In this document: one piece after another, positions 9,582 to 21,235 of the stretch
How positions within the stretch are numbered: the stretch's first letter is position 1
How the letters are laid out: every line of letters starts with the position of its first letter
Assembly: GCA_030145715.1 (NCBI GenBank)
Contig: JAIXHQ010000011.1
Location: 28,433-92,432 of the forward strand
DNA: 64,000 bases
Source: Sphingopyxis sp.
Lineage (GTDB): Bacteria > Pseudomonadota > Alphaproteobacteria > Sphingomonadales > Sphingomonadaceae
Direction: 5' to 3'
Program-made: the position numbers and the translations under genes
The notes under the pieces: model-generated
What the model saw: the letters and a program-made list of their open reading frames with translations, nothing else
The model's database searches: none
Told to the model about the DNA's origin: nothing

Positions 9582-11168
9582 ATGACCAAAGCCTATGCCC
9601 AGCACGGGGATGCCGCCGGGACGTTCCTCGGCCACCCAAAGGGCCTTTTCGTTCTGTTCTTTGCCGAGATGTGGGAGCGGTTTTCCTATTACGGGATGCG
9701 CGCGCTCCTCATTTTCTACCTGACGAAGCACTGGCTGTTTTCGGACGGGGAATCCGGGGTCATCTATGGTGCCTACACGGCGCTGGTTTACATAACCCCG
9801 GTGCTTGGCGGTTATCTGGCGGATCGATGGCTGGGGCAACGAAAGGCCGTCCTGTATGGCGCCATATTGCTGACATTCGGGCATTTCCTGATGGGATTTG
9901 AGGGGAATGGCGGACAAGACGCGGCAAGTCTCAATATCTTTTGGCTCGCGCTGGCCTTCATCATCGTCGGCTCCGGGTTTCTAAAGGCCAATATCTCGGT
10001 GATCGTGGGGCAGCTTTATCCGCGCACCGACGTCCGCCGCGACGGCGCCTATACGATTTTCTACATGGGAATTAACCTGGGCGCGGCGCTGGGTTCGCTG
10101 CTCTGCGGCTATCTGGGTGAAACCTATGGTTGGGCTTACGGCTTTGGCGCGGCAGGTTTTGGCATGTTGCTCGGCCTGATCGTCTTCGTGATCTTCAAGC
10201 CGTTGCTGTTGGGGCGCGGCGAGCCGGAGAATCCGGGGCTTCTCGAAGAGAAAAAGTTCGGCATCAAGTTCGAATGGCTGCTCTACATCGTGGGTCTGGT
10301 CGCCGTTGCCGTTTGCTGGTGGATGGTTCAAAATCAGTCGCTGGTGGGCAGTTTGCTGGGCGTGGCGGGAGCGATCCTGGTCACTTATGTCATTGGCACG
10401 GCGGTCATCAAATTGCCTTCCGAAGATCGCGATCGCATCTTTGCGGCGATGTTCCTCATCATGGGATCGATCCTGTTCTGGGCGCTTTTCGAACAGGCTG
10501 GTTCGTCGCTCAACCTTTTCACCGACCGTTATGTCGATCGCGGCGGTGTGCCCGCTTCGGTGTTCCAGTCGGTCAACGCCATTTATATCGTCCTGCTTGC
10601 TCCGCTGTTCGCGGGGTTGTGGACGTGGCTCGGTCGCCGCAACATGGAACCGTCGGCGCCGGTGAAGTTCGGCCTTGCGATGCTTCAGCTCGGGCTTGGC
10701 TTCTTCGTCCTGAAATGGGGCGCAGAGGCGGTCGGCATGGAAAATGCCACGCCCGTCCTGTTCATCTTCCTGATCTATCTGCTCCACACGACCGGCGAGC
10801 TTTGCCTGTCGCCCGTGGGCCTCAGCGCGATGAACCGCCTGGCTCCGGCCCATATGGCAAGCCTTATCATGGGCACCTGGTTCTTTGCGTCGGCGACCGG
10901 CAATTTTGCCGCGGGCTTGATCGCGTCGGCCACGGGTTCGGAAAAGGCGAGCGGCGAGGGTGCGGGCAAGGCGCTTGTCCTCGATGTTTATAGCACGATC
11001 GGCCTGTGGGCGATCGGCTTTGGCATCCTTGTGATACTGGTTTCGCCGCTCGTCAAAAAGCTGATGCACCTCGACACGCTGCGCGATGCCGACAGCGAAA
11101 TCGCCGGGCAGAGCGAGATTGGGGAGCCACAGGCCGCGGGTATCCATCCCGAATCCAAGGGGGCGTAA
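9582..11168 (+). CDS. proton-coupled peptide transporter (POT/PTR family)
   Basis: A 528-residue inner-membrane transporter of the major facilitator superfamily that imports di- and tripeptides with protons. The family signature FFAEMWERFSYYGMRALL (with the ExxERFxYY motif) is at residues 28-45, and about 14 hydrophobic segments follow. A good AGGGAAGGG ribosome site precedes the ATG. Two amidohydrolase genes follow within 3 bases, so the operon probably imports and then hydrolyses small peptides or related amides. Confidence 0.9.
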   Translation: MTKAYAQHGDAAGTFLGHPKGLFVLFFAEMWERFSYYGMRALLIFYLTKHWLFSDGESGVIYGAYTALVYITPVLGGYLADRWLGQRKAVLYGAILLTFGHFLMGFEGNGGQDAASLNIFWLALAFIIVGSGFLKANISVIVGQLYPRTDVRRDGAYTIFYMGINLGAALGSLLCGYLGETYGWAYGFGAAGFGMLLGLIVFVIFKPLLLGRGEPENPGLLEEKKFGIKFEWLLYIVGLVAVAVCWWMVQNQSLVGSLLGVAGAILVTYVIGTAVIKLPSEDRDRIFAAMFLIMGSILFWALFEQAGSSLNLFTDRYVDRGGVPASVFQSVNAIYIVLLAPLFAGLWTWLGRRNMEPSAPVKFGLAMLQLGLGFFVLKWGAEAVGMENATPVLFIFLIYLLHTTGELCLSPVGLSAMNRLAPAHMASLIMGTWFFASATGNFAAGLIASATGSEKASGEGAGKALVLDVYSTIGLWAIGFGILVILVSPLVKKLMHLDTLRDADSEIAGQSEIGEPQAAGIHPESKGA

Positions 11169-11170
11169 TC

Positions 11171-12583
11171 ATGGTTCAGCGCGTGAAAGGCGGCCTGCTG
11201 GTCGCGGTGTCGCTGGCGCTCGCGGGTTGTGCGGCGTCGGGGAGTTCGGCCAAGTCGGCGGGCGATGCGCCCGCCGCTACCGCCGCAAAGCCCGTCAAGT
11301 TCAACAAGGATCCCTATCCGTCGACCTATCGCGCCTATGCCGGGCGCGCGACGGCGCTGCGCGGGGTCACCGTCTTTGACGGCGAGGGCAATCGTTTCGA
11401 CAATGGCGTGGTGCTGTTCGCTGACGGCAAAGTACAGGCCGTGGGCGGTGCCGATACGGCGATCCCGGCGGATTTCGACGTCATCGACGGGGCGGGCAAG
11501 TTCGTCACGCCCGGCGTCGTCGACATCCACAGCCACCTTGGCGATTATCCTTCGCCCAGCGTCGACGCGCATGACGACGGGAATGAGGCGACAAGCCCCA
11601 CGACACCCGAAGTCTGGTCGGAACATAGCGTCTGGCCGCAGGACCCGGGTTTCAGCCGCGCGCTGGCGAATGGCGGCGTCACATCGCTTCAGGTTCTGCC
11701 GGGCAGCGCAAACCTGATGGGCGGGCGCTCGGTCACGCTCAAAAATGTTCCGGCGCGGACGGTGCAGGGCATGAAATTTCCCGGCGCGCCTTACGGCCTG
11801 AAAATGGCGTGCGGAGAGAATCCGAAGCGCGTTTACGGCAGCAAGGGCCGCGCGCCGTCGACCCGCATGGGCAATTTTGCGGTGAACCGCGCGACGTGGC
11901 AAAGGGCGGCGGCATACAAGAAGAAAATGGACGAGGGGAAAGCCGTCGACCGCGACTTGGCGATGGAAACGCTCGCGGGGGTGTTGTCGGGCGAGATCCT
12001 CGTCAACAACCATTGCTATCGCGCGGACGAAATGGCGCTCGTCATCGATATGTCCAAGGAGTTCGGCTATAAGGTATCGACCTTTCACCATGCCGTTGAA
12101 AGCTACAAGATCGCCGACATCCTGGCGAAGGAAGGCATTTGTTCGGCGATGTGGGCCGACTGGTGGGGCTTCAAGATGGAATCCTATGACTCGGTGAACG
12201 AGAATATCCCACTGGTGTACAAGGCCGGCGCCTGCACGATCGTCCATTCGGACGACGCGAACCAGATTCAGCGGCTCAACCAGGAAACAGCCAAAGCGTT
12301 GAAGGCGGGCCGGCGCATGGGGATGCAGATCAGCGACGAACAGGCATGGACATGGCTGTCGTACAATCCCGCAAAGGCGCTGGGCATCGGCGACCGCACG
12401 GGTAGCCTGAAACCGGGCAAGATGGCCGATGTCGTGCTGTGGAACGGCAATCCGTTCAGCGCCTATACGCGGCCCGAGAAAGTCTGGATCGACGGCGCCC
12501 TGATGTTCGATGCGATGGACCCCAAGCGGCGCCCGGTAAGCGATTTCGAATTGGGCCAGCCGGGCGAGGGGGATGTGAAATGA
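11171..12583 (+). CDS. amidohydrolase, exported lipoprotein, metal site intact
   Basis: A 470-residue member of the amidohydrolase superfamily of the imidazolonepropionase/prolidase-like type. It has a lipobox LAGC at 17-20, the metal motif HSH in VDIHSHLGD, later histidines in NNHCY and FHHAVES, and the aspartate motif VHSDDANQ, followed by the C-terminal beta cap (GSLKPGKMADVVLWNG). The ligands expected for an active metallo-hydrolase are therefore present. It lies 2 bases after the peptide transporter and overlaps the next amidohydrolase, which suggests a peptide or isopeptide substrate; this is inferred. Confidence 0.85.
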   Translation: MVQRVKGGLLVAVSLALAGCAASGSSAKSAGDAPAATAAKPVKFNKDPYPSTYRAYAGRATALRGVTVFDGEGNRFDNGVVLFADGKVQAVGGADTAIPADFDVIDGAGKFVTPGVVDIHSHLGDYPSPSVDAHDDGNEATSPTTPEVWSEHSVWPQDPGFSRALANGGVTSLQVLPGSANLMGGRSVTLKNVPARTVQGMKFPGAPYGLKMACGENPKRVYGSKGRAPSTRMGNFAVNRATWQRAAAYKKKMDEGKAVDRDLAMETLAGVLSGEILVNNHCYRADEMALVIDMSKEFGYKVSTFHHAVESYKIADILAKEGICSAMWADWWGFKMESYDSVNENIPLVYKAGACTIVHSDDANQIQRLNQETAKALKAGRRMGMQISDEQAWTWLSYNPAKALGIGDRTGSLKPGKMADVVLWNGNPFSAYTRPEKVWIDGALMFDAMDPKRRPVSDFELGQPGEGDVK

Positions 12584-13881
12584 TGCGCGCGCTTCTTTTG
12601 TCCGCCGCGGCGCTGATCGCCGTTCCAGCCGCGGCGCAGGACATCGTCATCACCAACGCAAAGCTCGTCATCGGTGACGGCAGCGCCCCGATCGACGGCG
12701 GCACCGTCGTCGTCCGTGGCGGCAAGGTCGTCGCGGCGGGCGCGGGCGTCGCCGTGCCGCAGGGTGTCGAACGCGTCGATGCGCAGGGCCGCTATGTCAC
12801 CCCCGGCATCGTTGCGGCGTTCAGCCGCGTCGGGCTGGTCGAGGTCGATGCCGTCAGCGGCACCAACGACCGTTCGGCGCCGCGTACGCGCTTTTCGGCG
12901 GGGCTTGATATAGCGCCCGCGCTCAACCCGATGGGATCGCCGGTCGCGGTGAACAGGGCGTCGGGCGTGACGCGCGCAATCGTTGCCCCGGGCAGCAGCA
13001 GCAATTTGTTCGCGGGGCAGGGTGCCGTCGTCGATCTGGCCGACGACATGGATATGGTGACCCGTCCGCGCGCGCTACAATATGTCGCGTTCGGCGAGGA
13101 CGGATCGGCAAAGGCGGGGGGCAGCCGTGCCGCCACCTTCCTGTTGTTTCGCGAACAGTTGCTTGCCGCGCGCAGCTATGCCCGCAATCCCGCGGCGCTG
13201 GCCGAATGGGGCAATGACGCGATGATCCAGCGCGCCGATGCCGATGCGCTGGTGCGCGTGATCGACGGGACGACGCCGCTGTTCGTCCGCGTCGATCGCG
13301 CCGCCGACATCGTCAACGTGCTGAAGCTGAAAGACGAATTTCCGGCGCTGAAGCTGGTGCTTGTCGGCGTGACCGAGGGCTGGTTGGCGGCACGCGAGAT
13401 CGCCGCCGCAAAGGTTCCTGTGGTCGTTTCTCCGCTCACCGACTTGCCGTCCAGCTTTGAACAGCTTGGTGCGACGCAGTCGAACGCCGGCCGCCTCAAA
13501 GCCGCCGGTATTGACGTGTCGGTCGGCGTGTTCGATGACGATGACGCGCACAAAATGGGGTATGTGACGCAATATGCGGGCAATCTCGTCGGTCTCACCA
13601 GGGTTCCGGGGGCCAGCGGGATGACGTGGGATCAGGCCTTTGCGTCTATCAGCAGCGTCCCCGCGCACACGGTCGGCATGGACGCCAGCATAGGGTCGCT
13701 GCGGCCCGGACGCGCGGGTGACGTGGTGATCTGGGACAATGACCCGCTGGAACTGGGCAGCCGTCCGACGGCGGTATGGATCGACGGCAAGGCGCAATCG
13801 CTGACCACGCGGCAGGACCGCCTGCGCGATCGTTATGCGACGCCGCAGGAAGGCGCACTGCCCAAGGCGTACGACCGCTAA
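12580..13881 (+). CDS. amidohydrolase-like protein lacking metal ligands
   Basis: A 433-residue secreted partner of the preceding amidohydrolase (signal peptide MMRALLLSAAALIAVPAAAQ). The superfamily fold is plain at both ends: DIVITNAKLVIGDGSAPIDGGTVVVRGG at the start (beta cap) and GSLRPGRAGDVVIWDNDP at the end. Where the family carries the HxH metal motif after VTPG, this protein has VAAFSRVG, and no other histidine pair replaces it. It is probably catalytically inactive, or a non-metal subunit of a heteromer with its neighbour. The start overlaps the upstream stop (ATGATG). Confidence 0.82.
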   Translation: MMRALLLSAAALIAVPAAAQDIVITNAKLVIGDGSAPIDGGTVVVRGGKVVAAGAGVAVPQGVERVDAQGRYVTPGIVAAFSRVGLVEVDAVSGTNDRSAPRTRFSAGLDIAPALNPMGSPVAVNRASGVTRAIVAPGSSSNLFAGQGAVVDLADDMDMVTRPRALQYVAFGEDGSAKAGGSRAATFLLFREQLLAARSYARNPAALAEWGNDAMIQRADADALVRVIDGTTPLFVRVDRAADIVNVLKLKDEFPALKLVLVGVTEGWLAAREIAAAKVPVVVSPLTDLPSSFEQLGATQSNAGRLKAAGIDVSVGVFDDDDAHKMGYVTQYAGNLVGLTRVPGASGMTWDQAFASISSVPAHTVGMDASIGSLRPGRAGDVVIWDNDPLELGSRPTAVWIDGKAQSLTTRQDRLRDRYATPQEGALPKAYDR

Positions 13882-13884
13882 GGC

Positions 13885-13927
13885 TGGGCGGGTCGGCCGG
13901 AGTTAGGAAATCCGGCCGACCCGCCCA
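13885..13927 (+). terminator. strong stem-loop between convergent genes
   Basis: A perfect 16-base-pair inverted repeat with an 11-base loop lies right after the amidohydrolase operon. No clear T-tract follows, but its position between convergent operons and its strength make it a likely transcription end for one or both. Confidence 0.6.
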
Positions 13928-14021
13928 CCATGTTTGCGATGTTATCTTCTCGCGATGTACGTGCCTGGGGCGCGGGTCATGGGGCGCGCACATCTGGCGG
14001 CGCGCAGGATGAAGCCGCCGC

Positions 14022-15278
14022 CTACGCCGTCATTACCGGCTGTTCCGCCTCGCCCTCTTCCACCCCGTCGGCGGCATATTTGGTCGCGGCGACATCGGCG
14101 ACGACATTGCCCAGCGTGCGAAAAATGTCGGGAAATGTCTCGACCGCGACCAGAAGCCCGAGCGGAGCGACCGGGACGCTCATCGACACCGCGATGGGTG
14201 CGATCGACGTCACGAAACTGATCGATCCGGGCAGGCTGACCGAACTGAGCGCCGCGGCCATTGCCACAAGCAGGCCGACGGCCATTTCCCAGGGCGTCAG
14301 TTCGACGCCGAACAGCCAGGCGACATAGACGACGACCGCCAGGTTCATCGCGGGGCTGGTGAAACGGAACAGCGCGACGGCGAGGGGCAGCACGATGTCG
14401 GCCTTTTTCGGATCGACGCCCAGTTGTTCCGACGATTTCAGCATCGCGGGCAGGCTGGCGAGCGAGCTTTGCGTGCTGATCGCGACCGCGAGCGTCGGCG
14501 CCATCGCAGGAATGAAGCGCCGCAGCGGTATCCCGGCGACGAGCCATGCGAGCAGCAGCGCCAGGAGGATCGCACTCGTCCCGATGGCCGACAGGATCAG
14601 GACATAATGGATCAATCCACCAAAGGCGGCGACCCCCGCCTTGACCGCGAGCGCATAGCCCAAGGCGAAAACGCCGATCGGCGCGAGCGCGAGTATCCAG
14701 CCAATCACGATCAGCATCGCATCGCCGAGGGCCTTGAACAGGCCGGACAGCGTCGCCCGCTGCGGTGGTTCGAGCCGCGTGATCGCGAAGGCAAAGATCG
14801 TGGTGAAGACGATCAGCGGCAGGACCGCCGTATCGGCGGCGGCGGCAATCGGATTGGTCGGGATCAGCGAGAGCAGGAAATCGGCAAAGGTGGGCGAGGG
14901 GCCGGTCTGGGCCGTGCCGCCAAGGCCGTGGCGGAGCGCCGCCGCCGCGCCGGGCGACAGCGGAAAGATGCGGAGCAACAGCGGGGCGAGGAGCAAAGTC
15001 ATCAGCCCCGACAGGAAAATTGCGCCAAGAAAGGTCATCACCGAACGAAAGGCGAGCTTGCCCGCGCGCGCGGCGTCGGCGGTGGCGGTGATGCCGGTGA
15101 TGAGCAGCGCGACGACCAGCGGGACGATCGTCATCTTTAGCGCGTTGAGCCAGAGCAGCCCGATCGGTTCGATCCACGGCAGCGAGGCAGTCCCGGCGTC
15201 GGGCGACGCCACTTCGACGCCGATGCCAAGCAACATGCCGGCAACCAGCGCCGAAAGGATGAACCAGGCGGATTTCAA
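14022..15278 (-). CDS. dicarboxylate/amino acid:cation symporter (DAACS)
   Basis: A 418-residue inner-membrane symporter of the GltP/DctA family, expected to take up C4-dicarboxylates or acidic amino acids with Na+ or H+. Family hallmarks are LNALKMTIVPLVVALLITGI, the serine-rich loop ISTQSSLASLPAML, and LPLAVALFRFTSPAMNLAVVVYVA. The start is a TTG placed 7-8 bases after GGGGAG; a longer in-frame extension exists but would run through the glmM promoter and is not membrane-like. The gene diverges from glmM. Confidence 0.87.
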   Translation of the reverse strand: MKSAWFILSALVAGMLLGIGVEVASPDAGTASLPWIEPIGLLWLNALKMTIVPLVVALLITGITATADAARAGKLAFRSVMTFLGAIFLSGLMTLLLAPLLLRIFPLSPGAAAALRHGLGGTAQTGPSPTFADFLLSLIPTNPIAAAADTAVLPLIVFTTIFAFAITRLEPPQRATLSGLFKALGDAMLIVIGWILALAPIGVFALGYALAVKAGVAAFGGLIHYVLILSAIGTSAILLALLLAWLVAGIPLRRFIPAMAPTLAVAISTQSSLASLPAMLKSSEQLGVDPKKADIVLPLAVALFRFTSPAMNLAVVVYVAWLFGVELTPWEMAVGLLVAMAAALSSVSLPGSISFVTSIAPIAVSMSVPVAPLGLLVAVETFPDIFRTLGNVVADVAATKYAADGVEEGEAEQPVMTA

Positions 15279-15453
15279 AGCGGATTCTCCCCGGTGTTTC
15301 TTCTGGCCTGCTTGCCAAGCAAAATTGGGTGACATAGAGCATCTTCCGGGCGAACCGGGAACCGGTTTTCGGGCCGATCGATGCTCCGCGGGGGCCATCC
15401 CGTGGTAAAGGGGCAGGCTTTGTCGGCCCATCGGCTTTAGTAGCAGAGGTGTA

Positions 15454-16788
15454 ATGCGCAAGTTTTTCGGAACCGACGGGATTCGCGGCCTGACCAACCA
15501 GGTTCCGATGACGGCGGAGGTCGCGATGCGCGTCGGCATGGCGGCGGGCGCGCATTTCCTGCGCGGCGACCATAAACATCGCGTCGTGATCGGCAAGGAC
15601 ACGCGATTGTCGGGCTATATGCTCGAAAATGCGCTGGTCGCGGGATTTACCAGCGTCGGCATGGACGTGGTGCAGGTCGGCCCGATGCCGACGCCCGCGA
15701 TCGCGATGCTCACCCGTTCGATGCGCGCCGACCTAGGCGTCATGCTGTCGGCCAGTCACAATCCCTATCACGACAATGGCATCAAATTATTCGGCCCCGA
15801 CGGATATAAGCTGTCGGACGAGGATGAAGCGCAGATCGAACATCTGCTGACGGTGGAGCCGCAACTGGCCGATGCCGCCTTTATCGGCCGCGCCAAGCGT
15901 ATCGATGACGCGCGCGGACGCTATATCCATGCGGTCAAGCAGAGCCTGCCGCAATCGGTCCGCCTCGACGGGCTGCGTATCGCACTCGATTGCGCCAATG
16001 GCGCCGCCTATAACAGCGCGCCGACGGTTTTCTGGGAATTGGGCGCGGACGTCATCGCGATCGGCGTTTCGCCGAACGGTGTTAACATTAACGACAAATG
16101 CGGATCGACCGCGCCCGCGCTGTTGCAGGAAACCGTGGTTGCGAGCGGCGCCGACATCGGCATCGCGCTCGATGGCGATGCCGACCGGCTGATCGTCGTC
16201 GACGAAAAGGGCGCGATCGTCGATGGTGATCAGATCATGGGCCTGATCGGCGCGAGCTGGGCGCGGCAGGGTCGGCTGAAAGGTGGCGGCGTCGTCGCGA
16301 CCGTGATGTCGAACCTGGGCCTCGAACGCTTTTTGGAGGGCGAAGGGCTGCGGCTGGAGCGGACCAAGGTTGGCGATCGCTATGTCCTCGAACGGATGAA
16401 AGAGGGCGGTTTCAACGTCGGCGGCGAACAGTCGGGGCATATGATCCTGTCGGACCATGCGACGACGGGCGACGGCACGCTGGCGGCATTGCAGGTGCTG
16501 GCCGAACTCGTCGCATCCGGCAAACCGGCGAGCGAGTTGCTGCACCAGTTCGATCCAGTCCCACAGATGTTGAAGAATGTTCGTTTTTCGGGCGGCAAGC
16601 CGCTCGATGACAAGCAGGTGCAGGCCGCGATCGCAGAGGGCGAGGCGGCGTTGAACGGACGCGGCCGACTGGTCATCCGTCCGTCGGGCACCGAACCGCT
16701 GATCCGCGTGATGGCGGAGGGCGACGACGCCGCCGAGGTCGAACGTGTCGTGGACATGATCTGCGACGCGGTGCGTTCTGCCGCGTAA
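15454..16788 (+). CDS. glmM: phosphoglucosamine mutase
   Basis: Converts glucosamine-6-phosphate to glucosamine-1-phosphate, the step between GlmS and GlmU in UDP-GlcNAc synthesis; both partners are elsewhere in this window. The N-terminus FFGTDGIRG, the active-site serine loop [13 protein letters not shown], the metal loop ALDGDADRL and the phosphate-binding [12 protein letters not shown] are all present. The 444-residue length is normal for the family. Confidence 0.96.
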   Translation: MRKFFGTDGIRGLTNQVPMTAEVAMRVGMAAGAHFLRGDHKHRVVIGKDTRLSGYMLENALVAGFTSVGMDVVQVGPMPTPAIAMLTRSMRADLGVMLSASHNPYHDNGIKLFGPDGYKLSDEDEAQIEHLLTVEPQLADAAFIGRAKRIDDARGRYIHAVKQSLPQSVRLDGLRIALDCANGAAYNSAPTVFWELGADVIAIGVSPNGVNINDKCGSTAPALLQETVVASGADIGIALDGDADRLIVVDEKGAIVDGDQIMGLIGASWARQGRLKGGGVVATVMSNLGLERFLEGEGLRLERTKVGDRYVLERMKEGGFNVGGEQSGHMILSDHATTGDGTLAALQVLAELVASGKPASELLHQFDPVPQMLKNVRFSGGKPLDDKQVQAAIAEGEAALNGRGRLVIRPSGTEPLIRVMAEGDDAAEVERVVDMICDAVRSAA

Positions 16789-16821
16789 TTATCCAGTTTT
16801 TTGAACCGAAAGAGATTTATC

Positions 16822-17046
16822 ATGCTTGAAATGCGACCCGATTGCGAAAAATGCGGCCGTGACCTGCCCGCCGACCTTCACGGCGCCTTTATCTGTTCGT
16901 TCGAATGCACATTCTGCGCGAACTGCGCCGACAAGCTGGACGAGCGATGCCCCAATTGCGGCGGGGACCTGCTCGACCGGCCGCTGCGCGAAGGAGCGGC
17001 GCTCGCGAAATTTCCCGCCTCGACGGAGCGGAAGCACAAGGGGTGA
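16822..17046 (+). CDS. DUF1272 small zinc-ribbon-like protein
   Basis: A 74-residue protein with paired cysteines (CEKC, CSFECTFC, CANC, CPNC) that fit the DUF1272 family, probably binding one or two zinc ions. The ATG was chosen over an upstream TTG because family members begin MLEMRP. Its stop overlaps the GTG start of thiD. The function of the family is unknown. Confidence 0.85.
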   Translation: MLEMRPDCEKCGRDLPADLHGAFICSFECTFCANCADKLDERCPNCGGDLLDRPLREGAALAKFPASTERKHKG

Positions 17047-18185
17047 CGGCGCGCGTCCTGATTGTCGCGGGATCGGACAGCGGCGGCGGCGCGGGTATTC
17101 AGGCCGACATCAAGGCCGTGACGATGCTTGGCGGCCATGCGATGACGGCGGTTACGGCCATCACCGCCCAGAACACGCTGGGGGTGCAGGGCGTCCACGC
17201 AATCCCGACCGCAATGGTGCTCGAACAGATTGACAGCGTCGTATCCGACATCGGTGTTGACGCTGTTAAGATTGGCATGATCGGCAGCGCCGAAACCGCG
17301 ACGGCGGTGGCGGAACGGCTGGCCAGGCCCGATCTGGCGCAGGCGTCGCTGGTGTTCGACCCGGTGATGATCGCGTCCAGCGGATCGGTGCTGGCCGACG
17401 CCGCGACGATCGGTGCGTTCCGGGCGCTGCTGGGCCGGGCGATGGTGGCGACGCCGAACCTGCCCGAACTCGATGCGCTGGGCGGTGAAGATACGGTCCT
17501 GGCGCACGGCTGTTCGTTGCTGGTCAAGGGCGGCCATGCCGAAGGCGACACGGTGATCGACCGCTTGCTGGAACCGGGCGAGGGTGAGGTCGCGCGCTGG
17601 GAAGCACCCCGGATCGACACAAAACATGGGCACGGCACGGGCTGTACGCTGGCCAGCGCCATCGCGACCGGGCTGGCGCAGGGTATGCCGCTGGAACCCG
17701 CGATCGCGCGCGCGCGCGATTTTGTTCGGCTTTCGCTGCTCGACGCGCCGGGACTGGGGGCGGGCCATGGACCGATGGGACAGCAGTTCGTGCGTAATGA
17801 CGGCCTGTTCACGGGCCCGGCGCTCAACCAGATCAGTCTGCCCGCGCGGGATTATGCCGTGTCGGTCGCATTCTACAGGCAGATGGGCCTGAAGCAGATC
17901 GTCGATAGCCCGGACAATGGCTATGCACGGTTTGAAGCAGCGAACGGGGTGACGCTGTCAGTGCATGTCGGTGACATGGGCGCGGGCGGGTCGACGACCT
18001 ATCTGGAAAGCGGCGCGCTCGACGCCTGGGTGGCCTATCTGGCGCGGCGCGGCGTCCGGTTCGAGCAGATGCCACGGGATGAGGAATGGGGCTGGCGCGA
18101 GGCGCGGCTGGCCGATCCCGCCGGCAATCGGCTGTGCCTGTTTCAGGCGGCCGAATATCGACGCTATCCGCCGTGGCGCATCTGA
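17043..18185 (+). CDS. thiD: HMP(-P) kinase ThiD fused to a VOC-type domain
   Basis: The first 255 residues are hydroxymethylpyrimidine/phosphomethylpyrimidine kinase of thiamine synthesis: [40 protein letters not shown] and the anion hole [17 protein letters not shown]. The last 120 residues form a glyoxalase/bleomycin-resistance (VOC) fold: [30 protein letters not shown] and [12 protein letters not shown]. Ordinary ThiD stops near 266 residues, so this is a fusion of 380. The GTG start overlaps the preceding stop, and the 3' end overlaps rnhB by 13 bases. Confidence 0.88.
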   Translation: MTARVLIVAGSDSGGGAGIQADIKAVTMLGGHAMTAVTAITAQNTLGVQGVHAIPTAMVLEQIDSVVSDIGVDAVKIGMIGSAETATAVAERLARPDLAQASLVFDPVMIASSGSVLADAATIGAFRALLGRAMVATPNLPELDALGGEDTVLAHGCSLLVKGGHAEGDTVIDRLLEPGEGEVARWEAPRIDTKHGHGTGCTLASAIATGLAQGMPLEPAIARARDFVRLSLLDAPGLGAGHGPMGQQFVRNDGLFTGPALNQISLPARDYAVSVAFYRQMGLKQIVDSPDNGYARFEAANGVTLSVHVGDMGAGGSTTYLESGALDAWVAYLARRGVRFEQMPRDEEWGWREARLADPAGNRLCLFQAAEYRRYPPWRI

Positions 18186-18736
18186 TCGTCGGGGTCGATG
18201 AGGCCGGGCGCGGGCCGCTTGCGGGGCCAGTCGTCGCGGCGGCGGTGCTGCTGTGCGACGGCGGGATCGTCGGGCTGGACGACAGCAAGAAACTGACGGC
18301 GAAGCGCCGCAGTGTGCTGGAAGCCGAGATCAAGGCACGGTGCCGCTGGGGCATCGGAGAGGCGAGCGTTGCCGAAATTGACAGTGTAAACATATTGCGG
18401 GCAACGTTTCTGGCGATGACCCGCGCGGTCGAGGCGTTGGGGTTTGAGCCGACCGAAGTGCTGGTCGACGGCAACCGGCTGCCGCGCTGGCGCTACACCG
18501 CGCGCGCCATCGTGGGCGGCGACGCGCTGCATCCGTGCATATCGGCCGCGAGCATCCTGGCGAAGGAGCATCGCGACCGGTTCATGGTTGCGGCGGCGCG
18601 CGATTTTCCTGGCTTCGGCTGGGACAGCAATATGGGCTATGGCACGGCGCAGCATCTTGCGGCGTTGCGCCGCCATGGCCCGACGCCGCACCACCGGACC
18701 AGTTTCGCGCCGGTCGCGCAGATGCGGCTGGTCTGA
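18173..18736 (+). CDS. rnhB: ribonuclease HII
   Basis: Removes ribonucleotides from DNA:RNA hybrids. The metal-binding signature [21 protein letters not shown] opens the protein and the second acidic motif is in [11 protein letters not shown]; the conserved [16 protein letters not shown] block follows. The protein has 187 residues from a GTG start that overlaps the end of thiD by 13 bases, so translation is probably coupled. It is followed by the GANTC-rich ccrM promoter. Confidence 0.93.
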   Translation: MAHLIVGVDEAGRGPLAGPVVAAAVLLCDGGIVGLDDSKKLTAKRRSVLEAEIKARCRWGIGEASVAEIDSVNILRATFLAMTRAVEALGFEPTEVLVDGNRLPRWRYTARAIVGGDALHPCISAASILAKEHRDRFMVAAARDFPGFGWDSNMGYGTAQHLAALRRHGPTPHHRTSFAPVAQMRLV

Positions 18737-20104
<1,368 letters not shown>

Positions 20105-20105
<1 letters not shown>

Positions 20106-21235
20106 TGTTTCAGCCGCTGACCAAGCCCGACCTTGGCGCCGCGTCGGCGGCAGCGCGCCTTTATTGCCGCCCGACCTGTTTCGTCGATCGTCCGCACGAA
20201 CTGGATGACGACTGCCTGCGCATCGCCGACACGATGCTGTGGTTCGCCGCGTGGCATATCAGCCTGCGCGATGGTGGCACGATCAGATCGGCGATCGTGC
20301 CGGTTTCCGAATGGGACGGCTGGATCGCGGCAATGGCTGAGCCGCTCGCACGATCCGCCGCCGAGCAGCGGGCAGGGGTTTCGCGGCCGCGCGCTGCGCT
20401 CCAGCTTGGTGAGCGGACGATCCGGCTGAACGAGCCGCAATTGCTGGGCATATTAAACGTGACGCCCGACAGTTTTTCCGACGGTGGCAAGCATGTCGAT
20501 ACCGCCGCCGCCGTGGACGCCGGGTTTGCAATGGGTGCGGCGGGTGCGGCGATTATCGATGTCGGCGGTGAATCAACGCGCCCCGGCGCGCCGCTGATCT
20601 GGGAAGGCGATGAGATTCAGCGCGTCGAAGGCGTCGTCGCCGCATTGGCGCGGGGCGGGGTCGCCGTGTCGATCGACACGCGCAAGGCGGCGGTGATGGA
20701 GGCCGCGCTCGCGGCGGGCGCGGGCATCGTCAACGATGTTTCGGCGCTGCGCTACGACGATCGCGCGATGGAGGTCGTCGCCGGCGCGGGCTGTTCCGTC
20801 GTGGTGATGCATGCGCCGTCGGCAAAGAGCGATCCGCACGAAGGCGGCGAATATGCCCATGTCCTGTTCGACGTCTATGACATGCTGAGCGACCGTATCG
20901 CCGCCTGTGTCGCGGCGGGTATCGACCCGGCGAAGATCATCGTCGATCCGGGCCTGGGGTTTGGCAAGGGCGTCGCCGACAATCTGGCGCTTATCAACGG
21001 GATCGCGCTGTTCCACACATTGGGCTGCCCCATCCTGTTCGGCGCCAGCCGCAAGCGGATGATCGGCGCGCTCGACAATGAAGCGGCGGCCGACCAGCGG
21101 CTTGGCGGATCGGTGGCACTCCATTATCAGGCAGCGGCGCACGGCGCGCAGTTGCTGCGGGTCCATGACATCGCCGAAAACCGCCAGGCGCTGCGCATAT
21201 GGCGCGGACTGCGCGATGCGGCGCTTACCGGCTGA
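20105..21235 (+). CDS. folP: dihydropteroate synthase with N-terminal extension
   Basis: Condenses p-aminobenzoate with the pterin diphosphate in folate synthesis; the sulfonamide target. The core starts at about residue 115 with LLGILNVTPDSFSDGGKH, then DVGGESTRPGA, SIDTRKAAV, VNDVSALRYD, DPGLGFGK and GASRKRMIG. The 376-residue length is about 100 more than usual, all in a cysteine-containing N-terminal part (CRPTCFVDRP and others) that I do not recognise. Start codon overlaps the ccrM stop. Confidence 0.92.

Noticed and set aside
9981..11147. A 388-codon minus-strand frame over the peptide transporter
   Set aside because: Highly charged low-complexity translation, antisense to a clear membrane protein.
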